This document shows positions 9,944 to 18,412 of a stretch of DNA of 64,000 nt, piece after piece. Under the pieces are notes generated by a model. The model saw only the letters and a program-made list of their open reading frames with translations. It was not told the origin of the DNA and made no database searches. The DNA comes from Gammaproteobacteria bacterium (GTDB taxonomy: Bacteria > Pseudomonadota > Gammaproteobacteria > QNFE01): NCBI GenBank assembly GCA_003645455.1, contig QNFE01000002.1:25682-89681 (forward strand). The letters run 5' to 3'. A program made the translations under genes and the position numbers. The first letter of the stretch is position 1. The number at the start of each line of letters is the position of its first letter.

Positions 9944-11125
9944 TTATAAATTTAGTTTATGAAAAATAACAGCCTCATTTATTGCCTTGACCAAAGTTTT
10001 AATTTGTGCTGGACTATGTTCGGCGGTAAGTGTTATTCGCAAACGAGCAAAGTTTTTTGGAACTGTAGGAGGACGAATAGCACCGACAATTATTCCGTTA
10101 TTTTTTAAATAGGAGGATATATCAATTGTTTTTTGGTTATCGCCTATAATTATAGGTTGGATGGCAGTATTTGATTTTGTTAATTTTATATTGAACGAGG
10201 ATGCAAGTTTTTTAAAATAATGGATGGATTCAGATAATTTTTCAACTCGCCAATTCTCTTTTTGCATAACATCCAAAGCCTTGTCTGCTGCCCTTATAAC
10301 CGCAACAGGCAGAGCGGTTGTATAGATATGTTGAGGAGCAAACTGTAATAGAGTATCACAAACAAGATCAGATCCTGCAACATATGCACCATAACAACCC
10401 AATGCCTTGCCAAGAGTTGCCATATAAATTACATTACTATTATCATTGTAATCATCAGCCACTTGCAAGCCGTTATCACCTAAAACTCCAAAACCGTGGG
10501 CATCATCAATAATTAAATCCAGATCATTTTCTGTGGCAATATTAGATAATCTTTGCAAAGGAGCAAAATCGCCTCCCATACTAAAAATACTTTCACTCAT
10601 AATAGCGCCACCTCCATCGCGAACTTTTATTTTTGACAATAAATGAGCGGCATCAAGATGAGCATAACGAACCAAGGTAGCATCAGATGCCAAGCCACCG
10701 AGAATAGCCGAGCTGTGGTTTAGTTTATCTTGATAAATAAAATTAGTTTTTTTGTAGAGAGTTGTGTTTATTGCCATATTTGCCATAAAACCATTAGCAA
10801 ATATTAGGGCTCGTGGTTTGTTGCTTATCTGAGCTAATTTTTGTTCTAAATCATGGTGGGCGACAGTGTGGCCTGTGACCATATCAGATGAGCAGGCAGA
10901 AACACCGAATTTATCAACGGCATTTTTCATAGCCATCATAACATCAGGATGATTAGCAAGACCAAGATAATTGTTTGATGAAAAATTTAAGTAGGATTTT
11001 TTATCATTATTATCAAGAATAATTTGTGTAGCCTGCGGACTTGATAATTTTAATCTATGACGAGTAAGATTGTTTTTTTCTCTTGTTTGTAGGGCATCAT
11101 ATCTTATTTTATTTATTTTTCTCAT
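9944..11125 (-). CDS. bioF: 8-amino-7-oxononanoate synthase
   Basis: NYLGLANHPDVMMAM, IIDDAHGFGVLGDNG, ATLGKALGCYGAYVAGS. Confidence 0.93.
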   Translation of the reverse strand: MRKINKIRYDALQTREKNNLTRHRLKLSSPQATQIILDNNDKKSYLNFSSNNYLGLANHPDVMMAMKNAVDKFGVSACSSDMVTGHTVAHHDLEQKLAQISNKPRALIFANGFMANMAINTTLYKKTNFIYQDKLNHSSAILGGLASDATLVRYAHLDAAHLLSKIKVRDGGGAIMSESIFSMGGDFAPLQRLSNIATENDLDLIIDDAHGFGVLGDNGLQVADDYNDNSNVIYMATLGKALGCYGAYVAGSDLVCDTLLQFAPQHIYTTALPVAVIRAADKALDVMQKENWRVEKLSESIHYFKKLASSFNIKLTKSNTAIQPIIIGDNQKTIDISSYLKNNGIIVGAIRPPTVPKNFARLRITLTAEHSPAQIKTLVKAINEAVIFHKLNL

Positions 11126-11843
11126 CTAATATTTCCAGTAATTGCTCGGTAGGCACATACCCACGAACAAGATCGCCATCTGGTAATATTATCATAGGAG
11201 TGCCTGTCAACCCCATATCCCCTGCGACTTTCACATGTTGCTTAATTGGATTCGGACAGGTTTTATCAGTTATTTTATCACCATTTTTAGCATCAGTTAA
11301 GGCTTTTTGTGGGTCATCAGCACACCAGGCACTTTGCATAATTTTTGATGACTGTGAGTCAATTCCTGCTCGTGGGAACAACATATAACGGACACTTATC
11401 CCCTTTTTATTAAGAGCTGGCACCTGTTGATGAAACTTTTGACAATAGGGGCAGGATGTATCTGTGACGACTGTAATGGTTTTTTTAATTTTATCGGAGG
11501 CAGGAGGAGCATAGGTCAAAAAGTCTTTCTCTTTTATGTGATTTAAGCTCTCTAATCTATACGGCATAAGAGATTCATCAGTAAGACTTTTATTGTCATC
11601 AGTTTGATAAAGCTGGCTTCTGAAAAAATAGTGTTTAGCATCGGCAGTAAAGTATAAAATTTTGCCCTCGATTAAAACCTCATAAATATTAGGAATTGGA
11701 GATTTTTTGATGTTTTGTGACATTTTTGCCAAATCTGGTGAGACTTTTATCAAGCTTTTTTTAAAGTTATCTATGTCTGCTGCAAAAGATAAACTGCCTA
11801 ACAAAAAAGATAATATAAGGACTGTGGCATTAAGAATTTTCAT
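11109..11843 (-). CDS. dsbC: Thiol:disulfide interchange protein DsbC
   Basis: Signal peptide, TDTSCPYCQKFHQQVP (CPYC), GLTGTPMIILPDG. Confidence 0.92.
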   Translation of the reverse strand: MKILNATVLILSFLLGSLSFAADIDNFKKSLIKVSPDLAKMSQNIKKSPIPNIYEVLIEGKILYFTADAKHYFFRSQLYQTDDNKSLTDESLMPYRLESLNHIKEKDFLTYAPPASDKIKKTITVVTDTSCPYCQKFHQQVPALNKKGISVRYMLFPRAGIDSQSSKIMQSAWCADDPQKALTDAKNGDKITDKTCPNPIKQHVKVAGDMGLTGTPMIILPDGDLVRGYVPTEQLLEILDEKNK

Positions 11844-11957
11844 AATATTTATTCATAGTTAAAAAGATTAAGACACTGTATTATACAAAAAGTTTAAAAA
11901 AAAAGTTTTAATTTGTTAAAATGATTGACTTTCATAGGCTAAATTCATAAACCAAAA

Positions 11958-12815
11958 ATGATTTTTAAAAAAGTTGCTCTGTTTAGCAAAAAACAAAATG
12001 ACAAACTATTGTCAATAGCACTAACAAACATTGTTGATTTTTTGCAAACAAAAAAAATACAAATATGTTTTGTCGGCTCTGCTGCTGACATTATGCAACA
12101 AGATTCCTGCTCCATTGATGTCATAAATTGTAACTGTGATTTAATTATCTCTCTTGGAGGTGATGGAACTTTGTTGAGTGCATCCCGTAATTTTGCCTCT
12201 TTGAATATCCCAATTGTAGGAGTTAATCTTGGTCGTTTAGGGTTTTTGGTAGATGTTCCTTACGATGATAAGTTCATCCAATTAGATAAAATCCTCCAAG
12301 GAGAATATCAAAGCGAGAGCAGACTTATGTTAAATGCCACCATCCAAAGAAACAAAAAAATAGTTTTTTCAGCAACGGCATTAAATGATATAGTTTTAAG
12401 AATTAAGGATGCCGTAAAAATGATTGAATTTCAAACCTACATCAATGATAATTTTGTCAACAATCAAAGAGCAGATGGTTTAATAATAAATACTCCATCA
12501 GGCTCCACTGCCTATGCTTTGTCAAATGGCGGATCAATATTATCGTCAGGAATTAATGCCTTGCAAATATTGCCAATTTGCCCACACACACTTAGCAGTC
12601 GTCCAATTGTAATAAATGCACAAGACAAAATAAAAGTAATTTATAGCAAAAATAATAAATTTAACTCCCATGTAGTTTATGATGGTTACCAAAGCTTTAA
12701 TCTTGTTCCAGGAGATGAAATTCATATTCAAAAGTCAAATGATGATGCTACCCTAATCCATCCTGTAGAACATGATATGTATTATATTTTAAGAGAAAAA
12801 CTAAATTGGGGATAA
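11958..12815 (+). CDS. nadK: NAD kinase
   Basis: ISLGGDGTLLSASR, GVNLGRLGFL, TPSGSTAYALSNGGSI. Confidence 0.96.
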   Translation: MIFKKVALFSKKQNDKLLSIALTNIVDFLQTKKIQICFVGSAADIMQQDSCSIDVINCNCDLIISLGGDGTLLSASRNFASLNIPIVGVNLGRLGFLVDVPYDDKFIQLDKILQGEYQSESRLMLNATIQRNKKIVFSATALNDIVLRIKDAVKMIEFQTYINDNFVNNQRADGLIINTPSGSTAYALSNGGSILSSGINALQILPICPHTLSSRPIVINAQDKIKVIYSKNNKFNSHVVYDGYQSFNLVPGDEIHIQKSNDDATLIHPVEHDMYYILREKLNWG

Positions 12816-12852
12816 ATTTAATTCATCAATTTTTTTTATAATAATGTAACAT

Positions 12853-13012
12853 GAGACCTTTGCATAATTCAAGTGCTGTTTAGAGAGGACAGAAAATAGT
12901 GCATTTTTATAGCAAAAATGAGGAATATGGTAATTCCCTTTGACGAATTTTTGCTATGAGCATATGCAATCTATTTGTTTTATAAATTGTGCTTGAATTA
13001 TGCAAAAGTCTC
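12853..13012. mobile_element. MITE copy 3 (160 bp), TSD AACAT
   Basis: GAGACCTTTGCATAATTCAAGTGC...GCTTGAATTATGCAAAAGTCTC; AACAT at 12848-12852 and 13013-13017. Confidence 0.92.
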
Positions 13013-13102
13013 AACATGAGGATTTGGTTTGTTGCAAACAAAAACTCTCAGATGGGTGGATTGCTTGCAATATTATAATAGTATTTTTTAAAGGATAAAA
13101 AA

Positions 13103-14407
13103 ATGATTTTAGATGTCACATCCGAAACCCTATCAGGGGAAAATTTGCAATCTTTGCAATTACACAGGCTACAAGAGACTATCAAAAGAGTTTATCATAC
13201 CGTTAAACACTATAAAGACGCAATGGATGAGTTAGGAATTAAACCTGCTCATGTTAAAAAATTGTCAGATGTATCTTTGTTGCCTTTTACCAAAAAAGAA
13301 CATCTTAGACATAATTATCCGTTTGGAATGTTTGCAGTTCCTACCGACCAAATTGTGCGAGTGCATGCCAGCTCTGGCACAACTGGCAAACCAACTGTCG
13401 TGGGATATACCAAAGCTGATATAAAAACCTGGGCTCATCTTATGGCACGCACTTTTGCCGCCGCAGGTGTGCGAGCAGGAGACAGAGTGCATAATGCTTA
13501 TGGTTATGGATTATTCACAGGGGGACTAGGCTTTCATTATGGGGCAGAAGAATTAGGGGCGATGGTAACACCTGTATCAGGTGGGCAAACTCAAAAACAA
13601 ATAATGTTAATCAAAGATTTTGAACCAGATACATTATGTTGCACGCCATCTTATGCTTTGAATTTGTTGGAAGCCTCTGAAAATATGGGTTTTGATATTA
13701 AAAAATCATCATTAAAAAGAGGTTTGTTTGGGGCGGAACCTTGGAGCGAGGAGATGCGTTATCAGATTGAATCAAGTTTAGGCATTGATGCTATTGATGT
13801 TTATGGTTTATCCGAGATTATAGGTCCTGGGGTAGCATCGGAGTGCATTGAAGCCAAAGACGGCTTGCATGTGTTTGAAGATCATTTTTTGGTAGAATGT
13901 GTTGATGTTGATACAGGGGAGGTGTTACCAGCTGGCGAGCAGGGTGAGTTGGTTTTTACCTCGCTTACCAAACAAGCCTTCCCTATTATCCGTTATCGCA
14001 CTCGTGATATTTCAGTTTTAAATGATGCTCCATGCAAATGTGGCAGAACCCACAAAAGAATGAAAAGAATAACAGGTAGATCTGATGATATGTTGATTAT
14101 CCGTGGGGTCAATGTATATCCATCGCAGGTGGAATCAATCTTGGTTAAAACAGAAAATTTATCACCATTTTATCAATTAGAAATTTATCGCAAAGGCTCG
14201 ATGGATAGTTTGGAGGTAAATGTTGAGGGTAGCCCTGTTTTAATATCACAAGGAGATGATGCGATGCAACGGGTAGCCCAAAATATTCAACACAATATCA
14301 AAGATTTTATCGGGGTTTCTTGTTCGATAAACATCAAAAAACCAGGGCAAATAGCGCGATCTGCCGGCAAAGCAGTGCGAGTCATTGATCACAGAAAAGA
14401 GGATTAA
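13103..14407 (+). CDS. paaK: Phenylacetate-CoA ligase family protein
   Basis: HASSGTTGKPTVVGYT, DVYGLSEIIGPGVASEC, RYRTRDISVL, GRSDDMLIIRGVNVYPSQVE. Confidence 0.93.
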   Translation: MILDVTSETLSGENLQSLQLHRLQETIKRVYHTVKHYKDAMDELGIKPAHVKKLSDVSLLPFTKKEHLRHNYPFGMFAVPTDQIVRVHASSGTTGKPTVVGYTKADIKTWAHLMARTFAAAGVRAGDRVHNAYGYGLFTGGLGFHYGAEELGAMVTPVSGGQTQKQIMLIKDFEPDTLCCTPSYALNLLEASENMGFDIKKSSLKRGLFGAEPWSEEMRYQIESSLGIDAIDVYGLSEIIGPGVASECIEAKDGLHVFEDHFLVECVDVDTGEVLPAGEQGELVFTSLTKQAFPIIRYRTRDISVLNDAPCKCGRTHKRMKRITGRSDDMLIIRGVNVYPSQVESILVKTENLSPFYQLEIYRKGSMDSLEVNVEGSPVLISQGDDAMQRVAQNIQHNIKDFIGVSCSINIKKPGQIARSAGKAVRVIDHRKED

Positions 14408-14411
14408 AAAT

Positions 14412-16247
14412 ATGAGTGAAGCATTAAATTGCAAAATAGGGCAAAGTTGTTTTGTCTCAGGCAATGAGGCGGTGGCTCGTGCTGTATGGGAGGCAGGGGC
14501 AAATGTGGCAGGGGCATATCCTGGCACACCATCCACCGAAATTATAGAATATTTATCCCAATATCCAGATATTTATACCGAGTGGTCAATCAATGAAAAA
14601 GTCTCAATGGAGGTGGCAATCGGGGCATCTTTGGCAGGATCGCGCGCGTTTTGTGCGATGAAACATGTCGGAATGAATGTTGCCTCGGATGCTTTTATGA
14701 CCCAAACTTTGGCAGGGGTTGTCGGCGGATTGGTAATAGCTGTGGCGGACGATGTGGGTTTATCCAGTTCACAAAACGAGCAGGATTCAAGATATTGGGG
14801 CAGGTTCGCTCATTTACCAATTTTGGAGCCATCTGATAGTCAAGAGACTTATGAAATGATAAAAAAAGCCTTTGATATATCAGAGCAGTTTGATACCCCG
14901 GTTATTGTCCGTCTCACTACTAGAATTTGTCATGTAAAAACTCGTCTTACGATTAAAAACGATAGAATCGAAAAGCCTGCCACAGGATTTGTCAAAGATG
15001 TGGCTCGTTGGGTGATGACACCGATTGCCGCAGGCAAAAGACTGCCTCTGATGTTTGCCCGCGATGAAAAATTCAAACAATTCTCTGAAACCACGGAGCT
15101 TAACAAAATAGAAAATACTGCCAATAAACAATTAGGTTTTATTGTTTCAGGTTCGGCTTATATGAATGTCAAAGAATTATACGATGAATATCCGATTTTT
15201 AAATTAGGGTTTTCATACCCTTTGCCAATTGAAAAAATTAAAAAATTCGCTAAACTCGTTGATAAATTAATTGTCGCAGAAGAGGTGGAAGACTTAGTTG
15301 AAACTGAGTTAAAAGCTGCCGGCATAAAGAATATTTACGGCAAGGATATTTTACCCAAGATGGGTGAGTTAAATGCGACAGCCTTAAAACCTGCTATCAA
15401 TAAATTACTTGGCAAAAAAGATAAACTCGCCGATATAAAAATAAATCAAGTTTTTCCAAGACCTCCTACGATGTGTGTCGCCTGTCCGCATTTAGGGCCT
15501 TATTTTGCACTGGCACATATGAAAAATATAAATATCACAGGAGATATAGGTTGTTATACTTTAGGAGCAGGCGACCCATGGCAAGCGATGGATACTTGTG
15601 TTTCAATGGGTGCATCGATGGGTGTGGCGTTGGGGATGGATAAAGGCCGTGGTAAGATGGATGAAAAAAAGGCTGTCGTGGCAGTTATCGGAGATTCCAC
15701 TTTTTTACATATGGGAATGCAAGGATTATTAGATATTACCTACAACAAAGGCAATGTGACAGTTTTATTATTAGATAATCGTGCCGTGGGTATGACAGGT
15801 GGACAGACAAATCCTGGCATGGGTAAGGATTTACATAATGAGGACACCATAAGAGTTGATTTTGTCAAACTCTGCGAAGCATTGGGGGTTAAAAAACAAA
15901 GAATAAGAAAAATAAATCCATATGAATTGCCAACTGTAATGAAGGTTTTACGAGAGGAGACAAAAATCCACGAGCCGTCGGTTATTATCACCGACCAACC
16001 TTGTGTTTTGGTGGATGCTTATGATGCATTAGAACCCTTGACAGTAATTGATGAGGATTGCACAGGATGTGGCAATTGCTTGGATACTGGTTGCCCGGCT
16101 ATTTTTGTCACTCGCCGTGAAACCGTCACAAAACCCACTGGCAAACAAAAAGAATTAGCTTTTGTGCGAATTGATGAGGCAATTTGCACCGGTTGTAAAT
16201 TATGCACCAAACCATGTGCCCCTGATTGCATTGTGCCAGTTGAATAA
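14412..16247 (+). CDS. iorA: Indolepyruvate ferredoxin oxidoreductase, alpha subunit
   Basis: GAYPGTPSTEIIEYL, TPP motif GDSTFLHMGMQGLLDITYNKGNVTVLLLDNRAVGMTGGQTNPG, two C-terminal ferredoxin Cys motifs; start chosen at MSEALNCK. Confidence 0.92.
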   Translation: MSEALNCKIGQSCFVSGNEAVARAVWEAGANVAGAYPGTPSTEIIEYLSQYPDIYTEWSINEKVSMEVAIGASLAGSRAFCAMKHVGMNVASDAFMTQTLAGVVGGLVIAVADDVGLSSSQNEQDSRYWGRFAHLPILEPSDSQETYEMIKKAFDISEQFDTPVIVRLTTRICHVKTRLTIKNDRIEKPATGFVKDVARWVMTPIAAGKRLPLMFARDEKFKQFSETTELNKIENTANKQLGFIVSGSAYMNVKELYDEYPIFKLGFSYPLPIEKIKKFAKLVDKLIVAEEVEDLVETELKAAGIKNIYGKDILPKMGELNATALKPAINKLLGKKDKLADIKINQVFPRPPTMCVACPHLGPYFALAHMKNINITGDIGCYTLGAGDPWQAMDTCVSMGASMGVALGMDKGRGKMDEKKAVVAVIGDSTFLHMGMQGLLDITYNKGNVTVLLLDNRAVGMTGGQTNPGMGKDLHNEDTIRVDFVKLCEALGVKKQRIRKINPYELPTVMKVLREETKIHEPSVIITDQPCVLVDAYDALEPLTVIDEDCTGCGNCLDTGCPAIFVTRRETVTKPTGKQKELAFVRIDEAICTGCKLCTKPCAPDCIVPVE

Positions 16248-16270
16248 ATAAAAAAGGAGATTCACGGAAT

Positions 16271-17422
16271 ATGGAAACCACAGAAATTTTAGAAATAATA
16301 GCAAGAGGTGAAGATGGTAGACACCAATTTAAAGCTAATGTAACCAACTCAACTTCTCTATCACAAGAAATGGTAGCTTTCAGCAACTCTGTTGGTGGCA
16401 TGATAATAATTGGAGTGTCTGATGATGGTTCTATATCTGGCTTGAAACGTGAAGATATTGGTAAATTAAGTAATATTGTTTCAAATGCAGCTTCGCAACA
16501 GGTCAAACCTCCAATCAATCCAATTACTGAGAATTTTTTCATAAAAAATGGATTTATTATGGTTGTGCATATTTTACCTGGAATTTCAAAACCATATATG
16601 GATAAAGATGGTGTTGTTTGGGTTAAAAGTGGTCCAGACAAACGAAAAGCTACCTCAAGAGAAGAAATTCAGAGAATGTATCAAGATGCAGGTTTGATTC
16701 ATGGAGATGAAATTCCTGTTTCGGAAATGACAATTAATGATATTGATGAAAAATTATTTGCCAAGTTTTATGAAAAAGAATATGAGGAAAAAATAAACGA
16801 GCAAGAATTGCCACTGAAGCAGCTTTTTGATAACCTCAATTTAAGTAAAAACGGCATAATTAATGTTGCAGGATTGCTTCTTTTTGGAAAAAATAATAAA
16901 TATCGCTTGCCTGCTTTTGTTGTAAAATGTGTAACTTATCCGAGCTTTGAGATTGACGAAGATAGTTATTTGGATAGTCAAGATATTTCAGGAGCAATCA
17001 AAAGTGTTTTTGATGACACAATGGGATTTGTTTTACGAAATATAAAAAGAGTGCAAAAAGATAAAAATGTTAATTCATTAGGAGAGTTAGAAATCCCTAA
17101 AATTGTTTTTGAAGAGTTGATTGTTAATGCCTTAATTCATAGAGATTATTTTATTTCAGCTCCAATAAGAATTTTTATTTTCAGCAATAGAATTGAAATC
17201 ATAAGTCCTGGAAGTTTATCAAACAATCTGACAATTGAAAATATAAAAAGTGGCAACTCAAATATCAGAAATCCAATTTTGGCGACATTTGCTACCAAAC
17301 TATTGCCTTATAGAGGGTTAGGTAATGGTGTTCGCCGGGCATTAAAAGCTTATGAGAATATTCAATTTTTTCAGGATAAACAAGCCATGCTTTTTACAGC
17401 TGTTATATCCTACAAACAATGA
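16271..17422 (+). CDS. AlbA_2 (Schlafen AAA-4-like) putative transcriptional regulator
   Basis: EILEIIARGEDGRHQFKANV...AFSNSVGGMIIIGVSDDG, FEELIVNALIHRDYF, GLGNGVRRALKAY. Confidence 0.85.
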   Translation: METTEILEIIARGEDGRHQFKANVTNSTSLSQEMVAFSNSVGGMIIIGVSDDGSISGLKREDIGKLSNIVSNAASQQVKPPINPITENFFIKNGFIMVVHILPGISKPYMDKDGVVWVKSGPDKRKATSREEIQRMYQDAGLIHGDEIPVSEMTINDIDEKLFAKFYEKEYEEKINEQELPLKQLFDNLNLSKNGIINVAGLLLFGKNNKYRLPAFVVKCVTYPSFEIDEDSYLDSQDISGAIKSVFDDTMGFVLRNIKRVQKDKNVNSLGELEIPKIVFEELIVNALIHRDYFISAPIRIFIFSNRIEIISPGSLSNNLTIENIKSGNSNIRNPILATFATKLLPYRGLGNGVRRALKAYENIQFFQDKQAMLFTAVISYKQ

Positions 17423-17594
17423 AATTATAAAAATGATAGAGTTTAATTAAAAAGGACAAGATATTTTAAGCATTAATGACAACAATGATTTTTTAAAATA
17501 TATAGTTGATAGATTGCAAAGAGACAACTATAGAGGCATCCATATATCTCAACATAAAACAACAATCAAAAATATTTATGAATTTGACAAATAA

Positions 17595-18167
17595 ATGAAA
17601 AATCCTATTTTTACAATTATTGCAGGAGTTAATGGTTCAGGAAAAACCACTTTTGCAGAAGATTATTTTAAAGGCTCTGATACTATTTTTATCAATGCGG
17701 ATTTAATTGCCACCGGTTTATCAACCAATAATTCGGATATATCACAATTTAGAGCTGGCAAAATAATGTTAAGACAAATCGGGAACTCCATTGAGAGAAA
17801 AAATAGTTTTGCGATTGAAACTACACTTGCGAGCAAAAATTATTTAAAAATCATAAAAAAATTAAAAAATGATAATTGGCAGGTTCAAATGTTATATTTA
17901 TACTTGCCAAGTGTCCACCTCTCAGCTCAAAGGGTTGCCGAGAGAGTTTTAAATGGAGGACATAATATAAATATTGTTGATATAAAAAGAAGATATGCCA
18001 GAAGCATTGACAATCTCATCAATGATTATTTTGCTGTTGTTGAAAACATTATTTGTTTTGATAACACAAATAATCGTAGTTTAGTTTTTAGCAAAACACA
18101 AGATAAAATAAACATAGGTGATCAAAAATTATACAATAAAATCTTGGAGTATAAAAATGTTAGATGA
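17595..18167 (+). CDS. Zeta-toxin-like / COG4185 P-loop kinase
   Basis: IIAGVNGSGKTTFAEDYF Walker A, FAIETTLASKNYLKII, RVLNGGHNINIVDIKRRYARS. Confidence 0.8.
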   Translation: MKNPIFTIIAGVNGSGKTTFAEDYFKGSDTIFINADLIATGLSTNNSDISQFRAGKIMLRQIGNSIERKNSFAIETTLASKNYLKIIKKLKNDNWQVQMLYLYLPSVHLSAQRVAERVLNGGHNINIVDIKRRYARSIDNLINDYFAVVENIICFDNTNNRSLVFSKTQDKINIGDQKLYNKILEYKNVR

Positions 18168-18330
18168 AAAAGAAGTTTTAAAATCTTTTGACAAAAGTGT
18201 CAGTAAAGCCCTTGCTATTAAAAAAGCACTGGGGCATTATGCTGTGATATGGGATTATGAAAAAAATAAGGTTGTGCGAATTGAGGCGGATGATTTGCCA
18301 GAATATCAATACAAAAATGATAAATCATAA
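18157..18330 (+). CDS. Small protein partner of the zeta-like kinase, putative antitoxin
   Basis: 57 aa ORF overlapping the kinase stop; MLDEKEVLKSFDKSVSKALAIKKALGHYAVIWDYEKNKVVRIEADDLP resembles small partners of COG4185 kinases. Confidence 0.55.
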   Translation: MLDEKEVLKSFDKSVSKALAIKKALGHYAVIWDYEKNKVVRIEADDLPEYQYKNDKS

Positions 18331-18412
18331 ATTTAATTTTATTAGAATATTAGTTATGGGTTATGCACCAAAACTTCGTGTATCATATTGTGTTGTGCTT
18401 GTAAGTTAAATT

